A stretch of DNA of 64,000 bases from Streptomyces mutabilis (GCF_014649815.1 NZ_BMTT01000011.1:62001-126000); one strand, 5' to 3'. Shown: positions 33,924-43,677, counted from the stretch's first letter. Notes: generated by a model not told the origin, from the letters alone. Numbers and translations: made by a program.

Positions 33924-34492
33924 GCGATTCCTTCCACGTAAGCTGCAGCCCGCCTTATGGCATCGGGCCGATCCTTGAACTGCCCCAGGGCTGCGTTGCG
34001 GCTGAAGCACAGTACGCCACGGACCCTACCCGTCCCGTGGCAGTGATCCACATGTGCGGCGGGGGCCGCAAGACATATGCAGCAGACGCCGCCTTGACTT
34101 GCGATCAGGGCATCACGTTCCGCTTCGGTGCTTCCGTACTGGCGCTTCGGACGACCTGCTCGCCCCTGCGCCGCTTCGCGGGACTTGCAGAGCGTCGCCG
34201 GACCATCTGGAGCTGTGCGGTTCCGGGTCCACTCGCTGTGGGGCTTGATATCCCCGCACGTCCGGCAGAGCTTATGTCCCTCGGGCACGTCCACTCGCGG
34301 GCGGACGTTGCGCCCCTTGGCCAACTGGCGTTCTTGGTGACAGGCCGCAGCACACTCTCGGCAGTAGGCATGCAGCCCGTCACGCATCGCCTTGTTCCGT
34401 GCGAACGCTGCCCGCGGCTTATGGTCCTTGCACCGCGAGCAACGCCTACCAGATTCTTCGATCGACAAGCGCCCGCCCGTTGCAGCCTTCAT
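33875..34492 (-). CDS. Recombination endonuclease VII-like protein inside the proteasome operon
   Basis: The 205-residue protein has two zinc-knuckle-like repeats and a C-terminal endonuclease VII (HNH/His-Me finger) domain with [16 protein letters not shown] and FKDRP. The first knuckle is intact (C18, C21, C44, C47). The second has C76, C79 and C102 but Arg105 where a Cys is expected. In the nuclease domain C137, C140 and C162 are present, but Arg165 again replaces the last Cys; the catalytic DHxH (D149-H152) and N166 are kept. Endonuclease VII of phage T4 cuts branched DNA. It lies 8 bases after pup and overlaps prcB. It may be an active nuclease with altered zinc sites or a decaying one. 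Confidence 0.85.
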   Translation of the reverse strand: MKAATGGRLSIEESGRRCSRCKDHKPRAAFARNKAMRDGLHAYCRECAAACHQERQLAKGRNVRPRVDVPEGHKLCRTCGDIKPHSEWTRNRTAPDGPATLCKSREAAQGRAGRPKRQYGSTEAERDALIASQGGVCCICLAAPAAHVDHCHGTGRVRGVLCFSRNAALGQFKDRPDAIRRAAAYVEGIAWKPTLVAPGVYQLPS

Positions 34493-34500
34493 TTCGAAGG

Positions 34501-34719
34501 CTACTCGCCGCCCTTTTGAACGAACGAGCGAACGAAGTCCTCTGCGTTCTCCTCGAGCACATCGTCGATCTCGTCCAGGACGGAGTCCACGTCGTCGTTC
34601 AGCTTCTCCTGGCGTTCCTTGAGGTCCTCGGAGGCCTGCGCGTCCTGCGCCTGCTCCTCGACCTCCTCGGTGGACCGCGTGGCCTTCTGCTGTCCGCCGC
34701 CGGTGTCCTTGGTCGCCAT
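34501..34719 (-). CDS. pup: Prokaryotic ubiquitin-like protein Pup
   Basis: The 72-residue protein is acidic and mostly disordered, with a coiled-coil-prone centre (EDLKERQEKLNDDVDSVLDEIDD in pieces) that binds the Arc coiled coils, and the end FVRSFVQKGGE. The last codon is GAG (Glu), so Pup is made ready for ligation and needs no deamidation; mycobacterial Pup ends in Gln. The ATG at 34719 follows GTGAGGGTT. It starts the pup-endonuclease VII-prcB-prcA unit, downstream of the dop terminator. Confidence 0.97.
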   Translation of the reverse strand: MATKDTGGGQQKATRSTEEVEEQAQDAQASEDLKERQEKLNDDVDSVLDEIDDVLEENAEDFVRSFVQKGGE

Positions 34720-34838
34720 AACCCTCACCCCGCTCGGTTCGCCCGACACAGTTGCTCGGTCAAGATCAGACCCTACAAGCCGGGTCCGACATCGGCCCCG
34801 CGTTTCTCCAACGAACGGGGGCCATCTCGATGGTTCCC

Positions 34839-34864
34839 GGACGGGGTGGGTTTCCACCCCGTCC
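34839..34864 (-). terminator. Perfect hairpin terminator after dop
   Basis: GGACGGGGTGG pairs perfectly with CCACCCCGTCC around GTTT. It lies 31 bases beyond the dop stop, so pup probably has its own promoter in the remaining 120 bases. Confidence 0.8.
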
Positions 34865-34895
34865 GCCGGTCTCGTTCGTGTACCGTTCCGTCCAC

Positions 34896-36407
34896 TCACC
34901 CGCCGGTCAGGACCTTGACCAGGTCTTCCGCGGTACGGCAACGGTCCAGCAGTTCCTTGACGTGATTACGCGTTCCGCGAAGCGGTTCCAGGGTTGGGAC
35001 CCGCTGGAGGGAGTCCCGCCCCGGCAGGTCGAAGATCACGGAGTCCCAGGAGGCCGCCGCGACGTCGTCCGCGTACTGCTCCAGGCAGCGCCCGCGGAAG
35101 TAGGCGCGCGTGTCCTCCGGCGGCTTCGTGCGGGCCCGCTCGACCTCGTTGTCGTCCAGCAGCCGCTTGATGCGGCCGCGGTCCACCAGTCGGTTGTAGA
35201 GGCCCTTGTCGGGCCGTACGTCGGCGTACTGGAGGTCGACGAGGTGGAGCCGGGCGGCGTCCCAGTCGAGGTCGTCGCGGCGCCGGTAGCCCTCCATGAG
35301 TTCGCGCTTGGCGACCCAGTCCAGTTCGCCGGCGAGGCTCATCGGGTCGTTCTCGAGCCGGTTCAGGGTGTCTTCCCAGCGGCCGAGGACGTCCTTGGTC
35401 TGGTCGTCGGCGTCGGCGCCGTAGCGTTCCTCCACGTATTTGCGGGCCAGCTCGTAGTACTCCATCTGGAGCTGGACCGCGGTGAGTGTGCGGCCGCTGC
35501 GGAGGGTGACCAGGCGCTTGAGCGCCGGGTCGTGCGATACCTGGTGGAGGGTCCGTACGGGCTGGTCGACGGCGAGGTCGACGGCGATGAAGCCGTCCTC
35601 GATCATGGACAGGACCAGGGCCGTCGTGCCCAGTTTCAGGTAGGTCGAGATCTCCGACAGGTTCGCGTCGCCGATGATCACGTGGAGGCGCCGGTACTTC
35701 TCGGCGTCGGCGTGGGGCTCGTCGCGGGTGTTGATGATGGGGCGCTTCAGTGTCGTCTCCAGGCCGACCTCGACCTCGAAGTAGTCGGCGCGCTGGCTGA
35801 GCTGGAAGCCGTGTTCGTGGCCGTCCTGTCCGATGCCGACGCGGCCGGCGCCGGTGAAGACCTGGCGGGAGACGAAGAAGGGCGTCAGGTGGCGCACGAT
35901 GTCGGAGAAGGCGGTTTCCCGCTTCATCAGGTAGTTCTCGTGCGTGCCGTAGGAGGCGCCCTTGTTGTCGGTGTTGTTCTTGTAGAGGTGGATGGGCTGG
36001 GCGCCGGGCAGGTGGGCGGCGCGTTCGGCGGCTTCGGCCATGATGCGTTCGCCGGCCTTGTCCCAGAGGACGGCGTCGCGGGGGTTGGTGACCTCCGGAG
36101 CGCTGTATTCGGGGTGGGCGTGGTCGACGTAGAGCCGTGCTCCGTTGGTGAGGATGACGTTGGCGAGGCCGATGTCCTCGTCGGTGAGCTGGCTGGAGTC
36201 GGCGGCCTCTCGGGCGAGGTCGAAGCCTCGCGCGTCCCGCAGCGGGTTCTCCTCCTCGAAGTCCCAGCGGGCCCGGCGGGCCCGGTGCATCGCCGCCGCG
36301 TAGGCGTTGACGATCTGGGATGAGGTGAGCATGGCATTGGCGTTGGGGTGGCCGGGGACGGAGATCCCGTACTCCGTCTCGATGCCCATTACTCGCCGTA
36401 CGGTCAT
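34896..36407 (-). CDS. dop: Depupylase/deamidase of Pup, Dop
   Basis: The 503-residue protein is the PafA paralogue with the Dop-specific insert (about residues 40-80). It has [14 protein letters not shown], the catalytic Asp95 in [34 protein letters not shown] and [21 protein letters not shown]. Dop removes Pup from tagged proteins and, where Pup ends in Gln, converts it to Glu. Because Pup here already ends in Glu, Dop would act mainly as a depupylase. It follows arc by 232 bases, with a terminator between, and precedes pup. Confidence 0.96.
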   Translation of the reverse strand: MTVRRVMGIETEYGISVPGHPNANAMLTSSQIVNAYAAAMHRARRARWDFEEENPLRDARGFDLAREAADSSQLTDEDIGLANVILTNGARLYVDHAHPEYSAPEVTNPRDAVLWDKAGERIMAEAAERAAHLPGAQPIHLYKNNTDNKGASYGTHENYLMKRETAFSDIVRHLTPFFVSRQVFTGAGRVGIGQDGHEHGFQLSQRADYFEVEVGLETTLKRPIINTRDEPHADAEKYRRLHVIIGDANLSEISTYLKLGTTALVLSMIEDGFIAVDLAVDQPVRTLHQVSHDPALKRLVTLRSGRTLTAVQLQMEYYELARKYVEERYGADADDQTKDVLGRWEDTLNRLENDPMSLAGELDWVAKRELMEGYRRRDDLDWDAARLHLVDLQYADVRPDKGLYNRLVDRGRIKRLLDDNEVERARTKPPEDTRAYFRGRCLEQYADDVAAASWDSVIFDLPGRDSLQRVPTLEPLRGTRNHVKELLDRCRTAEDLVKVLTGG

Positions 36408-36595
36408 GCGGCCCTCCTTGCCCGGCGGTGCCCGTGGTGGGCGCCGCTCGCGTACCGCTGGCGCTCCGATGCGTGTGCGGTGCCCGTCCCCGCACTGCGC
36501 GACTCGGCGGTATGGAAGAGCCTAGAACGCCTTTGCGCTGGTGGGGAGATCATTTGCGGCATTGCCTTGCTCCAGTCGGGGCTCCGGAAAGCAGT

Positions 36596-36630
36596 CGGCT
36601 GCGGGTACCCGCTGAGGGGACCCGCAGCCG
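36596..36630 (-). terminator. Hairpin terminator after arc
   Basis: CGGCTGCGGGT and ACCCGCAGCCG pair perfectly over 11 bases around a 13-base loop, starting nine bases past the arc stop. On the transcribed strand it precedes the dop leader. Confidence 0.8.
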
Positions 36631-36639
36631 CCCTTCCTT

Positions 36640-38406
36640 TTACAGGTACTGACCTGTGTTGGCCACCGTGTCGATGGAGCGTCCGGTGTCCGCGCCCTGC
36701 TTTCCGGTGACGAGCGTACGGATGTACACGATCCGTTCGCCCTTCTTTCCGGAGATGCGGGCCCAGTCGTCCGGGTTGGTGGTGTTGGGGAGGTCCTCGT
36801 TCTCCTTGAACTCGTCCACGCAGGCCTGGAGGAGGTGGGAGACGCGAAGGCCCTTCTGGTTCTTTTCCAGGAAGTCCTTGATCGCCATTTTCTTGGCGCG
36901 GCCCACGATGTTCTCGATCATGGCGCCGGAGTTGAAGTCCTTGAAGTAAAGGACTTCCTTGTCGCCGTTGGCGTAGGTGACTTCCAGGAAGCGGTTTTCC
37001 TCGGATTCGGCGTACATCTGTTCCACCGCCGTCTGGATCATGCTCTGGACGGTGGCTGCCTTGTCCTTGTCGTGTTCGGCGAGGTCGTCGACGTGCAGCG
37101 GGAGACGCTCGGTGAGGTACTTGCCGAAGATGTCCTTGGCCGCTTCGGCGTCGGGACGTTCGATCTTGATCTTCACGTCGAGTCGGCCGGGCCGCAGGAT
37201 GGCGGGGTCGATCATGTCCTCGCGGTTGGAGGCACCGATGACGACCACGTTCTGCAGGCCTTCCACGCCGTCGATCTCGGCGAGCAGCTGCGGGACGATG
37301 GTGTTCTCCACGTCGGAGCTGACGCCGGAGCCGCGGGTGCGGAAGAGGGATTCCATCTCGTCGAAGAAGACGATGACGGGGGTGCCCTCGCTGGCCTTCT
37401 CGCGGGCTCGCTGGAAGACGAGGCGGATCTGCCGCTCGGTCTCGCCGACGTACTTGTTGAGGAGCTCGGGTCCCTTGATGTTGAGGAAGAAGCTCTTGCC
37501 GGCGGCTTGGCCGGTCACTTCGGCGACCTTCTTGGCCAGTGAATTGGCGACCGCCTTGGCGATGAGTGTCTTGCCGCATCCGGGGGGTCCGTAGAGCAGG
37601 ACGCCCTTGGGGGGACGCAGCTCGTGCTCCTTGAACAGGTCGGGATAGAGATAGGGGAGCTCGACCGCGTCGCGGATCATCTCGATCTGTCCGCCGAGGC
37701 CACCGATCTGTTCGTAGCCGATGTCGGGGACCTCTTCGAGGACGAGTTCTTCGACCTCGCTCTTGGGGACGACCTCGTAGACGTAGCCGGATCGGGGTTC
37801 GAGCAGAAGGGCGTCGCCGGGGCGGATGGTGACGCCCCGCAACGGCTCGGCGAGCCGCACGACCCTTTCTTCGTCGGTGTGCCCGAGTACCAGGGCGCGT
37901 TCGCCGTCCTCGAGGATTTCCTTGAGGGTGACGATGTCGCCGACGCTCTCGTACTCCATGGCCTCGACCACGTTGAGTGCTTCGTTGAGCATCACTTCCT
38001 GGCCGCGTCGGAGTTCGTCGAGCTCGACGCTCGGGCTGACGTTCACCCGGAGTTTGCGGCCGCCGGTGAAGATGTCGGCGGTGCTGTCCTCGTTGGCCTG
38101 CAGGAAGACGCCGAAACCCGCCGGTGGCTGGGCCAGCCGGTCGACTTCCTCCTTGAGGGCCACGATCTGGTCGCGGGCCTCGCGGAGAGTGCTGGCGAGT
38201 CGCTCGTTCTGGGCGGACACGCCGGCCAGGTTGGTCTGCAGTTCGACGATCCGCTCTTCGAGGATTCTCGTGTGTCGCGGAGATTCGGCGAGCTTGCGTC
38301 GCAGGACGGCGATCTCCTGCTCAAGGTAGGCCACCTGCCCGGCCGGGTCGTCGGACCCGCGTCCCGGGCGGATGCCGCGGTTCATGTCGTCGTCGTGGGC
38401 TGCCAC
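36640..38406 (-). CDS. arc: Proteasome-associated AAA ATPase Arc (Mpa)
   Basis: The 588-residue protein has an N-terminal coiled coil (about 25-92) that recognises Pup, two OB-fold segments (about 95-240), and an AAA domain with Walker A GPPGCGKT (273-280) and Walker B VIVFFDE (D349, E350). The C-terminus ends in GQYL, the docking motif that enters alpha-ring pockets. The GTG at 38406 has AGGAGGTGAGG upstream and gives the length of the S. coelicolor protein; the frame runs six codons further. It unfolds pupylated proteins and feeds them to the 20S core. Confidence 0.96.
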   Translation of the reverse strand: MAAHDDDMNRGIRPGRGSDDPAGQVAYLEQEIAVLRRKLAESPRHTRILEERIVELQTNLAGVSAQNERLASTLREARDQIVALKEEVDRLAQPPAGFGVFLQANEDSTADIFTGGRKLRVNVSPSVELDELRRGQEVMLNEALNVVEAMEYESVGDIVTLKEILEDGERALVLGHTDEERVVRLAEPLRGVTIRPGDALLLEPRSGYVYEVVPKSEVEELVLEEVPDIGYEQIGGLGGQIEMIRDAVELPYLYPDLFKEHELRPPKGVLLYGPPGCGKTLIAKAVANSLAKKVAEVTGQAAGKSFFLNIKGPELLNKYVGETERQIRLVFQRAREKASEGTPVIVFFDEMESLFRTRGSGVSSDVENTIVPQLLAEIDGVEGLQNVVVIGASNREDMIDPAILRPGRLDVKIKIERPDAEAAKDIFGKYLTERLPLHVDDLAEHDKDKAATVQSMIQTAVEQMYAESEENRFLEVTYANGDKEVLYFKDFNSGAMIENIVGRAKKMAIKDFLEKNQKGLRVSHLLQACVDEFKENEDLPNTTNPDDWARISGKKGERIVYIRTLVTGKQGADTGRSIDTVANTGQYL

Positions 38407-38651
38407 GGTCCTCACCTCCTCCAAGGGGAGCTGGACGCTTCCAGACCCTACCTGGGTGGGTGTCGATTGAAACCCCTAGATCACAAAGACTGTCGGGGTG
38501 TGTCCGATCTTCACCCTTGCGCTCTCCCTCACGCCAGGGGAATACCCACGGAACGTGGATGGAACCCAGGCGAAGGTAGGGTCGAAGCGTTCAACACCCG
38601 TCAGAGCTGGCCGGATTCCCGGTCGGCCCGGCGCAGGAAACGGCAGGAGAG

Positions 38652-38957
38652 ATGAGCGTGCAGCAGGAGGCCGGAGTCGACGGCGAGGCTCTGGAGGTCT
38701 GGATCGACCAGGACCTGTGTACCGGTGACGGCATCTGTGCCCAGTACGCGCCTGAGGTGTTCGAGCTGGACATCGATGGTCTGGCCTATGTGAAGGGCGG
38801 GGACGACGAGCTTCTGCAGAGTCCGGGGGCGGCAACGCCTGTGCCCTTGCCGCTTCTCACGGACGTGGTCGACTCGGCGAAGGAGTGTCCGGGCGAGTGC
38901 ATCCATGTGCGTCGTGTTTCGGACAGGGCCGAAGTCTACGGCCCGGACGCGGAGTGA
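38652..38957 (+). CDS. Ferredoxin with one Fe-S cluster
   Basis: The 101-residue protein has the pattern C23-TGDGI-C29 and C79-PGE-C83 (KECPGECIHV), the cysteine arrangement of single-cluster [3Fe-4S]/[4Fe-4S] ferredoxins that serve P450 systems. The segment EALEVWIDQDLCTGDG resembles these proteins closely. It has no reductase next to it. It is divergent from arc with a 245-base gap that must hold both promoters. The electron acceptor is unknown; the P450 at 14752-16248 is one candidate in the same region. Confidence 0.85.
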   Translation: MSVQQEAGVDGEALEVWIDQDLCTGDGICAQYAPEVFELDIDGLAYVKGGDDELLQSPGAATPVPLPLLTDVVDSAKECPGECIHVRRVSDRAEVYGPDAE

Positions 38958-38971
38958 CCGAAATGTCACTC
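38952..38971 (+). terminator. Weak hairpin at the end of the ferredoxin gene
   Basis: GAGTGAC and GTCACTC form a perfect 7-bp stem around six bases, overlapping the stop codon. It may terminate transcription toward the convergent secreted-protein gene, but it is short. Confidence 0.35.
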
Positions 38972-39031
38972 GATCCGCACGCTGAGTGACCGCTGTCGGT
39001 AGGGTCACGCTATTTGCGCAGGGGGCATCGG

Positions 39032-39610
39032 TCATACGGTGCGTGCCTGGGACGGCGTGTCGCGGACGAACGTGCCGTTCTTCCAATGCCACTTCACCAC
39101 GTCGGTGACGTCGGGGCAGCAACTGGGTACGTCGGCCGAGGAGTAGCCGAGCAGTGTGGCGTGGACGCCGCCGCCGCGCACCGCGAAGTCGGTGACCGTC
39201 CGGCGGTCGGCCGGGTCCACGAGGGTGGCCACGACGCGGGGCTCGCCGCCGTCGGCGTCTCGCGTGAGGACGTACACGGCGTCGGGCGGGGTGCCCATGG
39301 GCGCGTCGCAGTGCACTACGGCCACCGTTTCGGGGCGGCCGTCGCCGTCCAGGTCGCCGGAGGACTTCTTCTGCACCACGGCCTTGACCGGGCCGCACTC
39401 CAGCGGGAACGCCACGGCGGCCGGGTCGGGCGGCACGGTGTGCGCGGGGGTGTCCTTCTGTTCGGTGCCGGGGGGCTGTGCCGCCGTCGCGGCGTCGGGC
39501 TGCAGGACCGAGGAGAGGGCGACCACTGCGGCGAGGGCCGTGGCGGTGGCGACCCAGTGGATCGGGCGGGTGTGCGTGTGGGACAGGTCCGGAACGGCGG
39601 GGTGCTGCAC
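39032..39610 (-). CDS. Exported protein, unknown function
   Basis: The 192-residue protein has a hydrophobic N-terminal segment (HWVATATALAAVVALSSVLQ, ending near ATAAQPP) consistent with a signal peptide or anchor. The mature part has a Cys-rich, FG-GAP-like portion (SSGDLDGDGRPETVAVVHCDA), which resembles calcium-binding blades, and SCCPDVTDVVKWHWKNGTF. The GTG at 39610 has AGGAG upstream and fits the signal; the open frame extends upstream through a low-complexity region. No family function is recognised. It is single between the ferredoxin and trmI. Confidence 0.7.
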   Translation of the reverse strand: MQHPAVPDLSHTHTRPIHWVATATALAAVVALSSVLQPDAATAAQPPGTEQKDTPAHTVPPDPAAVAFPLECGPVKAVVQKKSSGDLDGDGRPETVAVVHCDAPMGTPPDAVYVLTRDADGGEPRVVATLVDPADRRTVTDFAVRGGGVHATLLGYSSADVPSCCPDVTDVVKWHWKNGTFVRDTPSQARTV

Positions 39611-39812
39611 GAGGAGTGTCTCCTGTGAGGGCTGTGCCGGCGGGGGGTGGCCAGCATCGTGCCACACGTCACAGTGCGGGGGAACGGCGGGGTGGGTACC
39701 CGGCGCCTTTTCCGGGTCCGGTGGCGCTCCCGTCGTCGGTGGCCCTGCGTCCCGTCGCCTTCGTGGTCCCGGCGCCCCTGCCGTCCTGTCGTCGGGGCGC
39801 GGCAACATGGCG

Positions 39813-39860
39813 ACGCCGTGGTGGAGTTCCCGGACGGGCCCGGGAACTCCACCACGGCGT
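39813..39860 (-). terminator. Perfect 21-bp hairpin terminator after trmI
   Basis: The arms 39813-39833 and 39840-39860 are exact reverse complements (start ACGCCGTGGTGGAG) with a six-base loop. It lies 29 bases beyond the trmI stop. Confidence 0.85.
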
Positions 39861-39889
39861 CAGTACGTTGTACGCGGCACCGGGCCGTC

Positions 39890-40792
39890 TCAGCGGCCGG
39901 AACCGCCGCCGGCGTTGGGACCGTCGTAGTCCTCGCCGTAGGCACCCTTGGCAGGGCGGCGTCGACGCATGGGCGGCTCGACGCCGTCGGCGAGACGGCG
40001 GGCCGTGAGCAGGAAGCCGGTGTGGCCGATCATCCGGTGGTCCGGGCGGACGGCGAGTCCCTCGACGTGCCAGTTGCGGATCATGGTCTCCCAGGAGGTC
40101 GGCTCGTTGAAGCAGCCGATCTCACGGATGGACTCGACGGTCCGGGCGAGCTGGGTCGTGGTGGCCACGTAGCAGCACAGGATGCCGCCGGGCACGAGTG
40201 CCTTCTTGACGACGTCCAGGCACTCCCAGGGGGCGAGCATGTCGAGGATGACGCGGTCGACGTCGGTGTCGGACAGGTTGTCCTGGAGGTCGCCGACGGT
40301 GAGCTGCCAGGCGGGGTGCGGGCCGCCGAAGTAGCGCTCCACGTTCTGCTTCGCGATGTCGGCGAAGTCTTCGCGGCGCTCGTAGGAGTGCAGCATGCCC
40401 TGGTCGCCGATGGCGCGCAGCAGGAAGCTGCTGAGGGAGCCGGAGCCGACGCCGGCCTCCACGACGCGTGCGCCGGGGAAGATGTCGGCGAAGGCGAGGA
40501 TCTGTCCCGCGTCCTTCGGGTAGACGACGGCTGCCCCGCGGGGCATGGAAAGGACGTAGTCGGGGAGCAGGGGGCGCAGCGCGAGGTAGGCGACGTTCCC
40601 GGTGGTGCGGACAACGCTGCCCTCGGGAGCGCCGATCAGTTCGTCGTGGGGGAAGGAACCCTTGTGGGTGTGGAAGTTCTTCCCGGCCTCGAGCGTGAAC
40701 GTGTAGTGGCGGCCCTTGGGGTCGGTCAGCTGAACCTGGTCCCCGACCTTGAAGGGCCCGCGCCTGCGGGCGGCACCGGTCGGTTCGGACAT
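39890..40792 (-). CDS. trmI: tRNA (adenine-58-N1)-methyltransferase TrmI
   Basis: The 300-residue protein has the TrmI N-terminal barrel (GDQVQLTDPKGRHYTFTLEAGKNF) and a Rossmann methyltransferase core with VVEAGVGSGSLSSFLLRAIG (SAM-binding motif I), LHSYERREDFADIAKQNV and DRVILDMLAPWECLD. Tetramers methylate A58 in the T-loop of tRNA. The C-terminal tail is basic and Gly-rich. The gene is followed by a strong terminator, and the M50 protease gene begins a separate unit upstream. Mycobacteria carry the orthologue in the same neighbourhood. Confidence 0.94.
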   Translation of the reverse strand: MSEPTGAARRRGPFKVGDQVQLTDPKGRHYTFTLEAGKNFHTHKGSFPHDELIGAPEGSVVRTTGNVAYLALRPLLPDYVLSMPRGAAVVYPKDAGQILAFADIFPGARVVEAGVGSGSLSSFLLRAIGDQGMLHSYERREDFADIAKQNVERYFGGPHPAWQLTVGDLQDNLSDTDVDRVILDMLAPWECLDVVKKALVPGGILCCYVATTTQLARTVESIREIGCFNEPTSWETMIRNWHVEGLAVRPDHRMIGHTGFLLTARRLADGVEPPMRRRRPAKGAYGEDYDGPNAGGGSGR

Positions 40793-40889
40793 GTGACCAG
40801 CCTACCGGTCCCGGGCGGGGCCGCCGACCACGCCGGTGATCGGGCCGGTTGTCGGGGCCGGTGGGCCGCTCCGGTGTCGGGGCCGATGG

Positions 40890-42524
40890 TCAGGAGGGGC
40901 GGGCCATGGCCTTGACGAAGGCGCGCTCGACGTCGGCCGCGGAGAGGACGCCGTAGATCTCGCCGGTCTCCTCGACGACCAGGTACTCGGTGGCCGGGTT
41001 GGCGCGCAGGGCGTCCAGGAGTTCCTCGCCGGACAGCTCTGCGGAGACGCGCATGCCGTCCGTGAGGTCCTGGGCCAGGGTGCTCACCGGGACCCAGGGG
41101 CGGCGGTGCTCCGGTACGCCGACGATGGCGGCCTCGCGGACCAGTGAGACGGGGGCGCCGTCGGCGTCGACGACGACCAGGGCGCGGGCCCCGGAGGCGT
41201 TGGCGCGGCGCAGCGCTTCGGAGAGGGGGGTGTCGGCCGGGACGGGGACGGCGCGCCGGGTGAGGGCACGGGCGCGCAGTTCGGGGAGGTGTTCGCGCAG
41301 GCGGGCCATGCGGAGGCTGTTCCCGGCGCCGGTCCAGATGATCGCGGCGAGGATGGCGGCGAGCAGGGCGTCCATGACGGTGTCCATGCCGACGTCGTCC
41401 GCGGCGTCGGAGCCGAGGGACTGCGTGAGCAGGGGCAGGCCGATCAGGACGGCGATGGCGAGGGCGCGGCCGATCCACGCGGCGGCGATGGTGCCGCTCA
41501 TCGGCTTGCCGGTGATCTTCCATACGACGGCGCGGAGCATGCGTCCGCCGTCGAGGGGGAGGCCGGGCAGCAGGTTGAAGGCGGCCACCAGGAGGTTGGA
41601 GATCATCAGGCCGGCCAGCAGGACGCCGGGGACCGAGTCCGGTTCGACGGGGAGCAGGGCGGCGTAGAAGACGCCGGCGAGGACCAGGGAGAGCAGGGGG
41701 CCCACGAAGGCCAGCACGAACTCCCGGCCGGGGGACTCGGCCTCCTTCTCGATCTCGGAGACGCCGCCGAAGAACTGGAGCTGGATGCGGCGCACCGGGA
41801 GCCTGAAGCGGAGGGCGGCGACGGTGTGGGCCAACTCGTGGACCAGGACGGAGGCGTAGAAGGCGACGGCGAAGAAGAGGGAGACCAGGTAGCGGGCGGC
41901 GCCGAGCTCGGGCAGCACGCGGTCGAGCTGTCCGCCGAAGACCCAGGTGATCAGGGCGGCGACCAGGAACCAGCTGGGCGCGACGTACACGGGTACGCCG
42001 AAGGCTCGGCCCATCAGCAGCCCGCCCCCGGGTTCGGGCTTGCGCTGCGGAGGCTTCCCCGGCCCGGCTCCGCCGTCGGTGTGGGGGTCGGGGCGGGTGG
42101 CGCCGGGCATCCTCGCCCCCTGGGCCCCGGTCTCGGGCTTCTTGGCCTCAGGTGCCACGGCCTCGGGCGTCCCGGGGCCCGGTGTCCCGGAAACCCCCGC
42201 CCCCGGGGCGGGGGTCCGGGAACCCTGCGGCTCGGGGCCGGGGGGCTCGGTGTCCGGCGTTCCTGGGGCTCCCGGCTTCGGGGCTCGGGTTCCGGAGTCT
42301 CCCGTCGGCGGATGGGCTCCGGTGGGCTCGGGCACCGTCGGGACGGGCTGTCCGTGGTGCTCGTCCGCCGGCCCCGGCCGGTCCGCGGACCGTTCTCCGG
42401 GCGGGCCGGTGTCCGCGGGCTCCGGCCGGGCGGAGCCGGAGGCCGGGGCAGTGGGTTCTGCCTGGGGCTCGGCCGACTCGTCGTTGCCGGGCCGCGGCCG
42501 CCCGCTCCCGCCGCTCACGTCCAC
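40890..42524 (-). CDS. Site-2 intramembrane metalloprotease (M50) with CBS domains
   Basis: The 544-residue protein has a Pro/Gly/Glu-rich disordered N-terminus of about 170 residues, then the M50 core: HELAH (VLVHELAHTVAAL) and NLLPGLPLDGGRMLRA with the third zinc ligand. Membrane segments surround both. Two CBS-like repeats form the C-terminus (about 415-540). The GTG at 42524 follows GAGGGGACACC; the frame extends further without similarity. Such proteases cleave membrane-anchored regulators or signal-peptide remnants; CBS domains suggest nucleotide control. The substrate is unknown. Confidence 0.88.
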   Translation of the reverse strand: MDVSGGSGRPRPGNDESAEPQAEPTAPASGSARPEPADTGPPGERSADRPGPADEHHGQPVPTVPEPTGAHPPTGDSGTRAPKPGAPGTPDTEPPGPEPQGSRTPAPGAGVSGTPGPGTPEAVAPEAKKPETGAQGARMPGATRPDPHTDGGAGPGKPPQRKPEPGGGLLMGRAFGVPVYVAPSWFLVAALITWVFGGQLDRVLPELGAARYLVSLFFAVAFYASVLVHELAHTVAALRFRLPVRRIQLQFFGGVSEIEKEAESPGREFVLAFVGPLLSLVLAGVFYAALLPVEPDSVPGVLLAGLMISNLLVAAFNLLPGLPLDGGRMLRAVVWKITGKPMSGTIAAAWIGRALAIAVLIGLPLLTQSLGSDAADDVGMDTVMDALLAAILAAIIWTGAGNSLRMARLREHLPELRARALTRRAVPVPADTPLSEALRRANASGARALVVVDADGAPVSLVREAAIVGVPEHRRPWVPVSTLAQDLTDGMRVSAELSGEELLDALRANPATEYLVVEETGEIYGVLSAADVERAFVKAMARPS

Positions 42525-42699
42525 GGTGTCCCCTCGTTCGAAGCGTCTCCCGCGCCTGCCGGGCGGGAGGGTACTCGTGTCGATGGTATGCGTCCGCCGC
42601 GGCCCGTTCCGCCCCGGCACCCCCCTGGTTCCCTTCCGTCGCACGGGTCACGACCGCGGGCTGGGTGACTGTCAGTGGCGGGCCGTAGGGTCTGTGGGC

Positions 42700-43677
42700 A
42701 TGGAGACGAGTATCGGGGATGTCACCGAGGACACCGGCGCACCCGCCGGGCCGACGGTGACGGCGGCGGACCACGCGGACGCGGTGACGGACACGGCGGT
42801 ACCGGCCGCGGCCCCAGCGCCCGTGGCCACGGCGCCCGCGTCGCTCTCGCCCTCCCGGGCCGGCGATTTCATGCAGTGCCCGCTGTTGTACCGGTTCCGG
42901 GTCATCGACCGCCTCCCGGAGAAGCCGAGCGAGGCGGCGACACGGGGCACGCTGGTGCACGCGGTGCTGGAGCGGCTCTTCGACGCTCCGGCGGCCGAGC
43001 GCACCGCGCCGCGGGCGAAGTCGCTGGTCCCGGGCCAGTGGGACCGGCTGCGGGAGAGTCGGCCGGAGCTCGGTGAGCTGTTCGCGGACGACCCGGAGGG
43101 CGAGCGTCTGGCACAGTGGCTGAGCGAAGCGGAGCGGCTCGTCGAGCGCTGGTTCACCCTCGAGGATCCGAGCCGGCTGGAGCCCGCCGAGCGGGAGCTG
43201 TTCGTCGAGGCCGAGCTGGACTCCGGGCTGCGGCTGCGCGGCATCATCGACCGGGTCGACGTCGCCCCCACCGGTGAGGTGCGCATCGTCGACTACAAGA
43301 CGGGCAAGGCGCCCCGGCCCCAGTACGCCGAGAATGCGCTGTTCCAGATGAAGTTCTACGCGCTGGTCGTCTGGCGGTTGAAGAAGGTCGTGCCGCGGCG
43401 CCTGCAGCTCGTCTACCTCGGCAGTGGTGACGTGCTCACCTACGACCCCGTCCTCGCCGACCTGGAGCGGGTCGAGCGCAAGCTGCTGGCACTGTGGGAG
43501 GCCATCCGGCTCGCGACGGAAACCGGTGACTGGCGGCCGCGTCCCACCAAGCTGTGCGGCTGGTGCGACCACCAGGCGCACTGCCCGGAGTTCGGCGGTA
43601 CTCCCCCGCCCTACCCGCTGCCGGTGAGGGCGGCCGAGTCCGGCAACACCGAGCAGGGCAGAATGGGGCCGGACTAG
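42700..43677 (+). CDS. RecB-like PD-(D/E)xK nuclease with Fe-S cysteines
   Basis: The 325-residue protein has the RecB/AddB nuclease motifs GIIDRVDVAPTGEVRIVDYKTGK and FQMKFYAL (the QxxxY helix). Four cysteines are placed as in Fe-S exonucleases such as AddB and Cas4: C60 (FMQCPLLYRF) and the late cluster LCGWCDHQAHCPEF. The first 45 residues are an Ala-rich, low-complexity leader. A stretch of SPSRAGDFMQCPLLY is the normal start of the domain. It is a standalone exonuclease-like protein. It is 14 bases upstream of the response regulator on the same strand, so the two may be one transcript. Confidence 0.88.
   Translation: METSIGDVTEDTGAPAGPTVTAADHADAVTDTAVPAAAPAPVATAPASLSPSRAGDFMQCPLLYRFRVIDRLPEKPSEAATRGTLVHAVLERLFDAPAAERTAPRAKSLVPGQWDRLRESRPELGELFADDPEGERLAQWLSEAERLVERWFTLEDPSRLEPAERELFVEAELDSGLRLRGIIDRVDVAPTGEVRIVDYKTGKAPRPQYAENALFQMKFYALVVWRLKKVVPRRLQLVYLGSGDVLTYDPVLADLERVERKLLALWEAIRLATETGDWRPRPTKLCGWCDHQAHCPEFGGTPPPYPLPVRAAESGNTEQGRMGPD

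Noticed and set aside
33875-34010. Longer PrcB starting at 34010
   Set aside because: The extra 29 codons lie in the endonuclease VII homologue, and the GTG at 33923 has a good GGAAGGA and gives the 53-residue propeptide expected.
33875-34492. Prophage remnant because of the endonuclease VII domain
   Set aside because: No other phage gene, attachment site or composition change is near, and the gene is embedded in the proteasome operon with overlapping coding sequence.
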